From Carettochelys insculpta (Eukaryota > Chordata > Testudines > Carettochelyidae), in assembly GCF_033958435.1 (NCBI RefSeq), contig NC_134142.1, positions 100,945,001 through 101,009,000 on the forward strand: a stretch of 64,000 bases of DNA, written 5' to 3'. Position numbers and translations under genes: made by a program. This document shows, in pieces, positions 1-11,371 of this stretch (its first letter is position 1; each line of letters begins with the position of its first letter). Under the pieces are notes generated by a model that ran no database searches, was not told the DNA's origin, and saw only the letters and a program-made list of their open reading frames with translations.

Positions 1-2621
1 TCTGTTAAGAAAAAAATAACAAAACAGGACAAAGTACTCATAAGAAAAACCACAACGATTTGGAAAAGGAAAAGACAATTGAAAACCATGCGTAATCCAG
101 GAATAAAGGCAGCAAAGCAATAACATTTTGTGGGTTTTTTAAGGAATTTAACCAAGCTACCACAAAGCATCCTGGATAAGAATATACATTACAAGGACTA
201 GAGTGATAGTTTGAATAGTTTTACTTAAGGAAAATTCCTTGAATTGGATATTGTACTATTCTAAAATGTGATTTCCAGATTCAGAACCCAGTTTTGCCAC
301 CCTTATTTGAATCGATTAGTACTGTACTTGGCCAGTGGTCTGACTGGGCTCAAAGGGGACTACTAGCAGTACTACTCAATCTAAATCAAGGCAGCAGAAT
401 CATGTCCTCAGTCTCTTTTCTTCAATGCTGTTGCTCTTGGTCGTCGTCTTCTCTCCCTTATGCCAGTGTAAACGAGAAGCCACTCCATTTAATTTAATAG
501 GTTTATGCTGCAATAGAATTAGTGTAAGAAAGAGGATAATCTGAGATTATGTTCCTAAATTAGACAGTAGAATGCATTCTAAAGAGGACTACGTCCAATT
601 CAGAAACAGGTAACGGACAAAATGTGGCTATTGCTGAGCAACTGGTACTTTTCTGTAGGTAGCACACTACGTTTGTGCGCAAGGAACTGACCTGTCTAGC
701 AACTGATTTTCAATGGAATGTTAATATTTTTTATTTTTGGATTTACAATAACCGCTAAGGTTTCAGTTCTGGTTGCCTCAGAACTATGTTATAGCCCAGC
801 AGTGGAGTCCCTGTGTTATAGCTCAGCAGTGGGGTCAACTGAGGAGTTTGAACTGAACAGCCTCCTAGATTAAACTGCAGGATGCTGATAGCCATGTTTT
901 GTCAACAAAGAATCTCCATTAAAACTCATTTCCCTTTTGATCCAGCAGACCCCAGGCTTGCAAGGTTTATCTGTCTTATCAAACTCTTTCTGGGGAAAGG
1001 AAATTTGGGTTTTAGAGTAGGATGATGAGAAAGATTTAGTGTATTATGTGATTTTTTTTTAGAGTAGCTGATATTTTTAAAAATAGCCTAATAGAGTCAG
1101 ATGACCAATTTCCATTGAATTTGAATAAGATATGGACTTCTAATTCCTTCAGATGAGGAACCCTGGATAATCAGTCTTAACGTACATACAGCACACTTTT
1201 ATGAATCTAAGTAAAAGAAATACGAGAGCAACAAAATATGAAATGAAATCATAAAAATACATACTTGCGCATACTTGTTCAGACTTCCAAGTTCTTTGCA
1301 AAGTGTTGTGACACTTGCATTTTTGAGGCTAAAAACCAGAATCTGCTTACCTTGCATGTGGTGGCAACACTGGAAGACCTGAGCTACCCTCAACCTTTAC
1401 TGTGTTCAGCATAATTATTTTTTTTAAAACCCACCCATAAGATTACCTAAATGAAGTAGACCAATAATGAGCCTAATCCAGAAGCTCTTATTAGGAAGGC
1501 GTAGTAAAACTATACTTTAGCATATTCTTCAAAAAGGACTAGAGTGTGCTAAATCATTGTTGCATCTATAACACCATTAGTGCTGGGAAGTCGGGAGAGG
1601 AGCTTTAGCATTGTTTTTCGAATCCACCAACTCTGCAGAGATTAGTGAAGGGGAAATGAAAAAAATAAAAAAGGGAAAAGCATAAATGTTAACAGATGCA
1701 TGCACATGCTTCCAAAGCTCGGAGGGGCACAAAATACATCGGAACCACTAAAAACAAAAACATGTATTTATATATTCATATCACCACAGCCTCTGGCACA
1801 TAACATTACGGGTTTTGAGGTTTACTTTGTTGTATCCCAGACAACCCCCTCAAGTTCTTAATGTTTATAAAGACACTCAGCCAGTTTCAACACTAGGGGA
1901 TGCTAGAAAATTATATATGGCATTGATCAAAGGCAAACTCAACTTGGAATGCCCTGGAACACTTTATCATTGACAAAAAAAGAAGAGGCAGGAGGAGGTG
2001 GGGAGAAAAGATGGGAAACATGAATGCTCAGGGCTCTCAGTCCCATTTTTCACGCTTTTCTTGAATTTGGCAGGGTGAGAGAGCTCATGCAGCGTGCATG
2101 CTAGTTCATAGGTATTCAATTCAGTCTTTTGCAAGCATCACTACATCACCTAATTGTTCAAAAAAAAAAAAAAGACTCCACATTGTTTTCTAATATGGTC
2201 TAACCCTCAGAACAGTGCTACTGGACTCTTTTAGAATGTGTTCTCTACTCCCTTTTTTTAATGGTAAGATTGGTGGGTGAGAAAAGAGTTATTCTTCCTG
2301 CATGGTCCTCTAATGTGGAGTGAAGTTTTTGACCAAAATGGGTTGCTTGGAAAAGCCAGCATTGCAGAACCTCAAGAGCACACTATGGTAAAAGGGACAA
2401 CCCAGACACTCGGACCAGCGGAGGATAGCAAAGATCGTGATTGCTATTTATAGAAATATGCATAAAATGGAAAATAAATGTAAGAATAAAACATGCAGAT
2501 ATATTGTCAAGACACTTATTCTTCCATCAGATTTCCATTGTGATTTATCTGATTTAATTTTGTTTTAAACACAGATCTTTTTACTTGCCCAGGATTATTT
2601 GAAAGTGTATACAGCTACTTT

Positions 2622-2668
2622 GGCTATGGCTACACTACAGTTGTAATCTCTGTAGTATAGCCACAGCC
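2622..2668. repeat. Minimal Harbinger-type hairpin (two TIRs back to back)
   Basis: GGCTATGGCTACACTACAG at 2622-2640 is the inverted complement of 2650-2668 at 17 of 19 positions, with a 9-bp loop. The outer bases resemble the GGCTRYGTCTACAC termini of the larger foldback elements in this window. It could be an extreme internal-deletion MITE or a chance hairpin. No clear 3-bp target duplication is visible. Confidence 0.45.
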
Positions 2669-4989
2669 TCTATAGGGGAAAATCTAGTTTCAGGGTGCAA
2701 CTCCTGGCTTCTTATTATCAGAGTTTAGGTAAGTTGAGAGACCACTCTTGGTACTCTTCAGAACATTTAGCTAGCCAACGTGTGAATTAATACAGGCTGT
2801 AACCATGTGAAAACGGTGAACCTGATGTGTCTCAGGCATCAAGTTGGTGTTAGGAGGGAAACAGAATAGGGAGAAGCAACAAAGCTTATAAGGTGATTCA
2901 GAATAGGGGTTCTAAAACAAAGCATCTTTATGATGCCTAGACATTCCCTTCACCAAATAAAAGGTAAGTTTCTGGGATGTTGCTTCAAATTGAAGGACAA
3001 AAGAATGATAGGATAATTCCTTATTACAGAAACGGGTACAATTTACCAGTTAGTGCACAAGAGAAGTAAAAATGCACACTGATGGGGGCAAATGCCCCTG
3101 GGCTCCTCTGAAATGCTGCAGTAGTGCTACTCTGGCTGCCTGAAGCTGTCAGGGAGTAGGGTGGGGTCTACCCAGGCCCCACCCCTTCCACTCCTGGCCA
3201 AGCCAGGTCACCTTCCCTTATTGCCCCATGGCCCACGGTGGCTGTCAGTGCCACTGACTACACTAGTTAAAGCAGAGCTAGAGTGGAATTCCTAAATAAG
3301 TACATATGACCATAACATACAAAGAGTAATATTAATCACAAGAAAGTCCATGATTAATATCAGAGGTATTAATAATGATTAGACCAGTCTTTTTAAGTGC
3401 TGCTGTGAGAGGCTCATAAGGGTTGGCATGTGAGTCAAGTTGGGATTAAAGACAAAATGGACAGAAATACCTATTACTCATTTTCAGGGAGATTAGATGT
3501 TCTCTGCTACAGGGCACTAGGGAGTTCTGGAGCAGTGATGAGATAATATATCTACTTTGTTGCTTTGTCTCATCGGACACAAGTTCCACTTTTTATTACC
3601 CCAGAGAAAACTATCCTGACATTAGTAATTTCAACAGAGTAGAAACATAAAGAATAACTGGTATAGAAATAGTGTGTGCTGAGGGAGAGAACCTTTTTTT
3701 GGAATGAAACACCATCCTTTTTTTGGAATGAAAAGCTCAGGAGTATTACCAAGGTCCATTATTTTCTTGTCAACATGAGCGACTGTATCCTCTCCTCTAT
3801 TTGCCCTTGGAAAATTTATCCAAATATACACAGTATCAGAGAGAACACAAGCGGATGATCTCTATATTTCAGCTATTCTGAATGCTTGGCTACAAACCAA
3901 AAGATAAAATAATTTAAAGGTGAACCCTAAACATGCAGTTGGTAATCTTGCAAGGAAGGTTATCCATGCTTCACAGAAGAGGAAGAAGTGCTAACCTAGA
4001 AGTCTTTTTCTGACCGAGAGTGAATCGGATGATTTTGCTTTGAGATGAGTCCCTGGGTGATGCACTGTACAACAGGAAAGAAAAAGTGGAAGAAAAAGAG
4101 TGAGCAAAGATGAAACATTCACAAAATGCTAGTGGCCTGAGCCAATGATTTTAGAAAAGGGAGTTTTTCCTTTATGTTTCACAGGTCAACGTTTCTCCCT
4201 GACATAATACCTCAGACATGATTCACTTTTTATACTGTGTGTTAGTTTCATGTGCAGAATGGAGGTGCAGCCTAGACTGACCTGGTTTGCATGTGCTTGC
4301 AAATCAAGTTTCATTATTCCTTTCTTTCTAACTTTTTATTATATACAATGGTCTTAAGAAACTGAATGACTTGGTAACTCGGCATGCTACAGTTAATGCA
4401 TAAATTTCCCGAAATACAAATCCTCAAGTTATGACTGATATTTTTTAAAAATTACTTTGATTTTAATTCAGTTCATAGACTACTGTGCAGGCTCCAGACC
4501 AACACTCAAGTGTTGAGAAAGGATCACTGAGATTAGTTCGTGTTGCTCAACTTCGTTTTACAATAATTACTCTGCAGTTAAGTTTATGCCAATTTCGTAT
4601 GGCTGTTAAGAAAAATGGCTAGGCCCAACCATGGAAAAAAAAACCCACATTGCTCTGCTGGCTATAAAGAAAAGCCGTTTTATGCTGCAAGAAAAATCGA
4701 ACAAGCTTTGACAAGTGCCCTCTTCATCCAGACTCACCTTAAGGATTTATACCCCGGTGGTGGTTTTGGTTTATGGAAACCAGCCTTGCTGCAGCACTCA
4801 CTTTAAAATTACAAACTGATTTGCACCATTACACTGAAAACATATTAGTGTGCATATATTTTGAACAATATATAAAAGAGGTATACAAGTATGTCTTCTG
4901 TGGTGCTAAATCCTCCTCAATTTTCTCCCATTCAGAGTCCTGTTGCCTTCACAAGGGCATGCAGTCCAATAGACAGAAGTACACAGAAT

Positions 4990-5345
4990 GGCTACATCTA
5001 CACAGCGTGCTGCTGACAGCAGGGTCATGCAAATTGCTGCTTATTTGCATAGTTGTGCATCTCATTTGCATAGTTGTACAAGACCGCTGTCCTGTCGGAG
5101 GCTTCCGTCATCACAAAACCAGCCATGTAGATGGGGGTCTGTTGACCAAAACCCCCTTGTCAAAAATGAGGAATAAGGGCTGCCGGCAAGGGGGGGTTGG
5201 TAGACAGAACCCTGTCTACATGGCTTATTTTGTGAGAACAGAAGCCTCTGCCTGGAGAGCAATCGTGTGCGACTATGTAAATCAGTGGCCATTTGCATTG
5301 TTGAATGCCCTCATTTGCATGACCCTGCCAGCAGTAGACATAGTC
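4990..5345. mobile_element. PIF/Harbinger-type foldback MITE with octamer motifs
   Basis: The left end GGCTACATCTACAC and the right end (read inward on the other strand) GACTATGTCTACTG are related inverted repeats. Subterminal inverted sequence continues through the GCAGGGTCATGCAAAT motif on both arms. The interior is partly palindromic, with ATTTGCAT octamers on both arms and CCCCCTTG/CAAGGGGG near the centre. Flanking trinucleotides aat and gat differ by one base, so a 3-bp target duplication is only suggestive. A 204-codon open frame overlaps it and is judged spurious. Confidence 0.65.
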
Positions 5346-5821
5346 GATAAGTATAGCATAGTCACTGTCTCCATCATTGTGCATTAAGTCTAACTTGGAA
5401 GGAGGATCAGAGGATAGCTTAATTCTCACAGAATTAATGCCTGGTCTCTCTTCTGGGATTGCCAGCAAAGGTGCCAGTTGTAATGGGAACATTCTTCTAA
5501 TTACAACCTGAGTGAGAACATCAAACTCATTTCACATAAGCCATGAAACAGTTGTCAGATAGCCAACGACTTTTGGACAACAGGCTTAGGCTGGTTTGAA
5601 TGAACCATAACAGTGAACATATTCCTCAATAGTGATTTCTTTTGTTTTCACCTGAATGCATCAGCAAGAATCTTAAAAATATATTATAAGCCACAAATCA
5701 CCCTACTTAGTGGAATCCCCATGAAGGTATATTTAATATAAAGTCTGCACTTTATCACGTTTGTGTCCTCTAGGCCAGCATCCTTGACCGCATATAAACA
5801 ACTGTAGTGTTTCCTCACAAG

Positions 5822-6248
5822 GGCTACGTCTACACGAGCCCCAAACTTTGAAATGGCCACGCAAATGCCCATTTCGAAGTTTACTAATGAAGCACTGAAA
5901 GGCATATTCAGCGTTTCATTAGCATGTGGGCGGCCGCGGCACTTCGAAATTGACGCGCCTCGCCGCTGTGCGTCTCGTCCCGACGGAGCTCCTTTTTGAA
6001 AGGACCCCGCCTACTTCGAAGTCCTGTGAGCTGATGGGAATAAGGGGACTTCGAAGTAGGCGGGGTCCTTTTGAAAAGGAGCTCCGTCGGGACGAGAGGC
6101 GCGGCGGCGAGGCGCGTCAATTTTGAAGTGCCGCGGCCTCCCGCATGCTAATGAAACGCTGAATATGCCTTTCAGTGCTTCATTAGTAAACTTCGAAATG
6201 GCCATTTGCGTGGCCATTTCGAAGTTTGGGGCTCGTGTGGACACGGCC
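5822..6248. mobile_element. Foldback MITE, Harbinger type, family A copy 1
   Basis: This 427-bp near-palindrome begins GGCTACGTCTACACGAGCCC and ends with its inverted complement. It is flanked by a perfect 3-bp direct repeat aag (5819-5821 and 6249-6251), the duplication length expected for PIF/Harbinger elements. The arms carry repeated TTCGAAATGGCCA-type motifs and a GC-rich centre with GACGAG-type segments. Several open frames on both strands exist only because the arms are mirror images. It has no coding capacity of its own. Confidence 0.85.
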
Positions 6249-6584
6249 AAGTACACCTAAATAAATCCTCTGATAGCAAAAGGCAAAAGAAATAAAGCCA
6301 CCACATGTATTTTAAAAGTTAAATTAATCCCACTCACTCATGTAGTGGGCATTTTAAACCTGTATATATGAATATTGCTGCCACAAACAGAACTTCATGA
6401 TTACTTCTATTTTGACTTCAAGGGGTGTGAAACTGATTGCTATGCACCTTTTACCTTCTGATAGCCTGAGACACTAAATACTTTCTGTCCTAAGGAAAAA
6501 CTGCCATACAAACTGTTTTTATTTCTGAATGCCTTAAAATAAAATAAAATAAAAACCACAATAGAAAAGGAAAAACCATCCCAC

Positions 6585-6855
6585 CTTGACTGCATTTCTG
6601 GTTGTGCTTTTAATTGATGAAGTGCAGCTTGCTGGGGCTGTTGGCACTGCGTTTGGGGTGAAGCCGGCATCTGTTGCTGTTGCACCCCAACTGGGCACTG
6701 GACTGGAGGCCCTGCTTGGTGGGATACCGTTGAAGGTTGCTGAGGCAGATGCTGCTGGGGATGTTGTTTCTGTGGCTGCTGCTGCTGCTGCTGCTTATAC
6801 CGAGACAAACTGAAGAAAAGTCCCAGAATGGCCTTTAGATTCCCATTTCTGATTT
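6585..6855 (-). CDS. NAV2: NAV2 exon D: end of the CH domain and Gln/Pro-rich linker
   Basis: This 271-bp exon begins with two bases completing a Glu codon, then reads IRNGNLKAILGLFFSLSRYK, the last helix of the CH domain. It continues into a low-complexity linker with six consecutive CAG codons, PQKQH and many further Gln and Pro residues, ending PEMQS. The acceptor is CCTTACAG at 6856-6863. The donor is most likely TCAAG|GTGGGA at 6584 downward, leaving two bases. The open frame runs on to 6440, but that part is intron-like and AT-rich. The opposite strand also carries an open frame here, which is a shadow of the CAG repeats. The Gln-rich linker is what makes NAV2 the preferred paralogue. 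Confidence 0.92.
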
Positions 6856-7327
6856 CTGTAAGGCAATTTTTTACAAGTCACTTAACAACTAGTTTAGTTT
6901 TTTCCTACACTGCAATGGCTTGGTTCAGCATTTACACTGTTCACAACACTGCCTCAATTTAATTCCTTTAGGATATGACAGATGCCCTGCAAAACTAATT
7001 GGTATCAGTTGATTAGCATTGGGCACCAACCACAAAGTAAATTAGTTATTTCTCCCCTTGAGTGATTGCCATGGATGTATTAGAAATGAAAGACATGGTG
7101 TGAAGCTGGTTTCTTTTAATAAAGAATTCCTTTTAGCCAAAATTAAGATGCAAAAATCAAATGCAAAGTAGTAACATCATGCTGCAAATGATTTCCTGTA
7201 AGTTCTAGTCCTCCATATGAAAGATGGGGAGAAAAACCACACAGAACTGCATTATTTTAATTATGTCAGTCTAATAAGTTCAATTATGAAAATCTCTTTT
7301 AATATATAATATATATAGGTTAATATA

Positions 7328-8998
7328 TAAACTAAACAGTAACAAGTCTCCAGGACCAGATGGCATTCACCCAAGGGTTCTGAAAGAACTCAAATGTGAA
7401 ATTGCAGAGCTATTAATGGTGGTTTGTAACCTATCCTTTAAATCAGCTTCGGTACCCAATGACTGGAAGACAGCTAATATAACACCAGTATTTAAAAAGG
7501 GCTCTAGAGGAGACCCTGGCAATTACAGACCGGTAAGTCTAACGTCAGCACCGGGCAAATCAGTAGAAACAATAGTAAAGAATAAAATTGTCAGACACGT
7601 AGAAGAACATGATTTGTTGGGCAAAAGTCAGCATGGTTTCTGTAGAAAGAAGTCATGTCTTACTAATCTATTAGAGTTCTTTGAAGGGGTTAACAAACAT
7701 GCAGACGGGGGATCCAGTGGACATAATATACTTAGATTTCCAGAAAGCCTTTGACAAGGTCCCTCACCAAAGGCTCTTATGTAAATTAGGTGGTCATGGG
7801 ATAGGAGGAAAGATCCTTTCATGGATTGGAAAATGGTTAAAAGACAGGAAACAAAGGGTTGGAATAAATGGTAAATTTTCACAATGGAGGGGGGTAACTA
7901 GTGGTGTTCCCCAAGGGTCAGTCCTGGGACCAATCCTGTTCAACTTGTTCATCAATGATCTAGAGAAAGGGGTAAGCAGTGAGGTGGCAAAGTTTGCAGA
8001 TGATACCAAGCTGTTCAGGATAGTCAAAACCAAAGTAGATTGTGAAGAACTTCAAAAAGATCTCAGCAAACTGAGTGACTGGGCAGCAAAATGGCAAATG
8101 AAATTTAATGTGGGTAAGTGTAAGGTAATGCACATTGGCAAAAATAACCCCAATTATACATACAATGTGAGGGGGGCAAATTTAGATACAACAGATCAGG
8201 AAAGGGATCTTGGAATTACAGTGGATAGTTCTCTGAAAACATCCACGCAGTGTGCAGCGGCAGTCAGTAAAGCAAATAGGATGTTAGGAATTATTAAAAA
8301 AGGGATAGAAAATCAGACAAAGAATATCATACTTCCCCTTTATAAAACTATGGTACGCCCACATCTTGAGTACTGCGTGCAGATGTGGTCTCCTCACCTC
8401 AAAAAAGATATACTGGCATTAAAAAAAGTTCAGAAAAAGGCAACTAAAATGATTAAGGATTTGGAAAGGGTCCCATATGAGGAGAGGCTAGAGAGACGGG
8501 GACTTTTCAGTCTAGAAAAGAGGAGATTGAGGGGCGATATGATAGAGGTATATAAAATCATGAATGGTGTAGAGAAAGTGAATATTGAAAAGTTATTTAC
8601 TTGTTCTCATAATATAAGAACTAGAGGACACCAAATGAAATTAATAGGTAGTAGGTTCAAAACTAATACAAGAAAATGTTTCTTCAAACAGCGCACAGTC
8701 AACCTGTGGAACTCCTTGCCGGAAGAGGCTGTGAAGGCCAGCACTCTAACAGAGTTTAAAATAGAGCTTGATAAATTTTTGGAGGTTAGGTCCATAAATG
8801 GCTATTAGCCAAGGGTAAAGTATGGTGCCCCTAGCCTTTAGTCAAAGGCTGGAGACAGATGGCAGGAGACAAATCGCTAGATCATTGTCTTCGGTTCACC
8901 TCCTCTGGGGCACCTGGCACTGGCCATTGTCAGCAGACAGGATACTGGGCTGGATGGACCTTTGGTCTGACCCAGTATGGCCGTTCTTATACTCTTGA
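7328..8998 (+). mobile_element. CR1 LINE, 3' half with nearly intact reverse transcriptase
   Basis: The translated sequence starts at the NKSPGPDGIHPRVL motif of the CR1 reverse transcriptase and runs through [23 protein letters not shown] (motif A), GVPQGSVLGP and FADD at 7993-8004 (motif C), to a C-terminus ending at 8808. The 3' UTR follows, with the conserved GGTCTGACCCAGTATGG segment at the end. A single extra G in a G-run at about 7707-7712 shifts the frame between the first part (7416-7754) and the long remainder (7681-8808). The copy lacks ORF1 and the endonuclease, as expected for 5'-truncated LINE insertion. The low damage suggests a relatively recent insertion into the NAV2 intron, opposite to the gene. 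Confidence 0.93.
7681..8808 (+). pseudogene. CR1 reverse transcriptase, C-terminal coding part
   Basis: This is a 375-codon open frame covering the palm, thumb and C-terminal part of the CR1 ORF2 reverse transcriptase, which would copy LINE RNA into DNA at the target site. The first ATG is internal and not a natural start: the true protein begins far upstream and is missing. Visible catalytic motifs are the Asp of YLDFQKAFD and the FADD Asp pair. The upstream reverse transcriptase segment (7328 to about 7710) is in another frame because of one inserted base. Without the endonuclease it cannot retrotranspose. Confidence 0.9.
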
Positions 8999-9059
8999 AT
9001 TAAGAAACAGAATACTGTGTGTATTAGTGACTTTACTTAAAATAGATAATTACTCGTTT

Positions 9060-9900
9060 GGTCTTTCCACAGGGCAGTAATGGACTGATATACAGCAGGG
9101 CTGATGGCCACCACAGCCCTGGGGCAAGGTGGGAGGGGTGTCCAGCTCTGAGGCCCCAAAAGGGGTATGGCCTAAGGCAGAAAAGGTGGAGCCTAAGGCA
9201 GTCAGGCCTAAGTGCCACTTGCTTCATGGAGCTGCTCCCGCTCTGAACAGCTGCGTGAAGCGGCGGAGCAGTGCAGCCACAACAGTTCAAAGGGACCTGG
9301 AGCTCTGGCCACTGTCACTACCACTTCAGCAGTGGTGGTGGCAGGAGTTCTGAGCCCCTTTGGAACGCTGAGCCCTGGTGTAACTGCCCCCTTCACTGTC
9401 CCCTCTCAACAAGCCAGCTGATATATGCACCACATCTGAAGAAATTAGCACTGATTAGTAACTGGCTCTGGGGAATGGGGAGGGTATTTGTCAGGGGCTG
9501 GAAGTACTTGGTTTTGGGGAATGAGGAGGGCTTTTGAGGGGGGAGGTCTGGCTGGAGGTACCTGGCTTTAGGGAATGGTGAGGGCATTCGACGAGGGGTC
9601 TGAAGGTACCTGGCTCTGGGGAATGGGGAGGGCATTAATTTGGGGAAGTAGGGGCAGGAGGTACCTGGCTCTGGGGAACAGGGATGGTCCTGCTGGGGGA
9701 GGAGGGAGACAATTAAGCTACTGGGTGGGTGGCTCAGGCCCTGAGGGGGGGCGGGGCAGTTAAGCCGCCAGGGGGCCAGCTTGGGCCTAGCTGAGGGGAG
9801 TGATTAAGTCACAAGGGGGCGGCTCAGACCCCACGCATGGGGTTAAGCCACCGGAGTAGCGGGTTGGCCCTTGGGACGGTAGGGGCGGTTTGGGGCTTGA
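9060..9900. repeat. G/C-rich repeat block with irregular tandem units
   Basis: After the CR1 end, 9090-9410 is G/C-rich and repeat-like but I cannot classify it. From about 9460 to 9690 the phrase 'ggtacctggctctggggaa' with a following gggagggc recurs five times at irregular intervals of about 35-65 bases, which is a degenerate minisatellite. From 9700 to 9890 GGGGGC/AAGCCAC-type motifs repeat three or four times. The ORFs here have no convincing protein features. Confidence 0.55.
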
Positions 9901-10049
9901 GTTCTGCCACCTTTTTTCTCGAAAAAGAGCACTGGGCTACATTAAGGTCGCACAGACAACTTTAAAGCTGGTATTTCCTAACTTTTGAGTGCTCCTCTTT
10001 GCTGTCTCAACAATGTAATTTTAATGTATTTTTCTGCTTGTAATTACCT

Positions 10050-10795
10050 ACATAAAAAAGGGGGGTGGGTGGGAATTCCACCTTGTGGCATCATATTGAC
10101 TTCCAACCAGGCCATCAGCAGGGTGGTAATCCTTATGCCCACCACCTTGCTCTAGGGTTACAGAGCAGCTTGCAGTAATTGCAAGTTGTCTTTCTCTGCG
10201 CAGACCCACCCTGGAGGTATGTGAGACACACACTTTGCGAACCCCAGATGAGCAGTGAGTTGCCGGAATCTTGGGTTCCATTCCAGACACTAGAGGGGAG
10301 TATTCTCTAGTGAGCACAGGCTCTACTACTCCTGCCATCCAAGCAAGACTCCCTTTCCCCAGCACTTCAAAATTATCCTTGTCCCATTACTGCCTCATCC
10401 CAGTCTCTAATTCCTTGTCTCAGTCCTGTTCTCCTTCCCCAATTCACACTCCTCTCACTCCTAATGCTTCTCATCCCAGTCAGTCCCCAATCTCCCTGCT
10501 TCTATTTTCCATCCAACCTGTTTTTATCTCAACATTTGACCTCCAGTTGACCCCTTCCATGAATCATGATCTTTATCCTCACTAGCTCCCAGTTCTAGTC
10601 TCCCTCCTTGTCCAGTCCCAGTTTCTCACCCTCTCCCACAGTTCTGTGAGTTCAGTCAGTTCAAGTTTTCTATACCTCAACCTCATCTCCTTGGTAGAGC
10701 TGTCTCCTCTCTCCCCTCACCTCTTTTCCCACTTCCACTGGCTCTCAGTACCGGTCTTGTTGCTCTTCCCAGCTCTCATTGCATTGTACTCTCCC
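10050..10795. repeat. Unclassified retroelement-like sequence with pyrimidine-rich tail
   Basis: The part at 10250-10320 (TTGGGTTCCATTCCAGAC, then GGGGAGTATTCTCTAGTG) resembles short turtle repeats of the type 'tctagtggttagagc'. It is followed by a long C/T-rich tract with recurrent CCCAGTC motifs (10370-10790). The same C/T-rich character resumes at 11372-11590, so the hAT-like element between them probably split one older repeat. Family assignment is not possible by eye. Confidence 0.35.
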
Positions 10796-11371
10796 CAGGA
10801 CTGCCAACTTTCTAATGGCAGAAAACCAAACATGACTTGCCCTACCCCTCCTCTAAAGGCCTGACCCTCTCTCTGAGACCAGCCCTCCTTGCTCTCGTGT
10901 AGGGTGCAGGAAGGGGCTCTGAGCTCAGGCAGGGGTTGCAAGGTAGCAGGGGGAGGGTTCTGGCTGGTGATGAAGGCTCTGGAATGGGGTTGGGGATGAG
11001 AGGTTGGGATGCAGGGTACAGGCTGTAAGTGGTGCTTACCAAAGTTGGCATTCAAAAGCAGCAGCATGTCCCTCAAACTCCTAGGTGTATGGGACTCTGC
11101 ATGCTATCCTGGCCCACGGGCACCACCCCTGCAGCTCCCAATGACTGGCACTCGGGATGAGGGAAATGCAAAGAGCCACCATGGATGACCCTACACCTAA
11201 GAGCCAGAGTAAAACACTGCTGCTTTTGGGAGTGATGCAGCAGCAGAGCTGGGCAAGGACCCTGCCAGCCAAGTGGACTATTAACAGTCCAGTCAACTGT
11301 GCTGATCTGACCCCTCAGAGTTCCTTTTCAACCAAGCATTCTAGTCAAAAACTGGACACTTGGCAACTCTG
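10796..11371. mobile_element. Non-autonomous DNA transposon, hAT-like ends
   Basis: The left end CAGGACTGCCAACTTTC and the right end, read inward on the other strand as CAGAGTTGCCAAGTGTCC, are inverted repeats starting with the CAG typical of many hAT elements. The internal sequence (AATGGCAGAAAACC near the left, GTCAAAAACTGGACAC near the right) fits an element I associate with turtle genomes. The pentamer CTCCC abuts both ends. That is shorter than the usual 8-bp hAT duplication, so the superfamily remains tentative. No transposase is present. Confidence 0.6.

Larger units (their letters stand above)
1..6584 (-). other. NAV2: NAV2 intron downstream of exon D (left end of window)
   Basis: This is intron sequence as judged from exon D and the gene's orientation; the next exon is not in the window. 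From 1 to 2600 and from 2700 to 4980 I see only AT-rich unique-looking DNA. The exceptions are a short G/C-rich patch at about 3090-3250 that may be an unclassified repeat, and a T7-GGAATGAAA motif repeated twice at 3694-3732. Three Harbinger-type foldback elements sit at 2622, 4990 and 5822. The open frames in this region read like chance ORFs. Confidence 0.6.

Noticed and set aside
4773..5387. Plus-strand open frame of 204 codons, the longest intronic frame without homology
   Set aside because: Its second half is the Harbinger-type MITE at 4990-5345, and overlapping frames are open on both strands because of the palindrome.
6586..6813. Plus-strand open frame opposite NAV2 exon D
   Set aside because: It is a shadow of the CAG-rich exon; the minus-strand reading matches NAV2 with correct splice sites.
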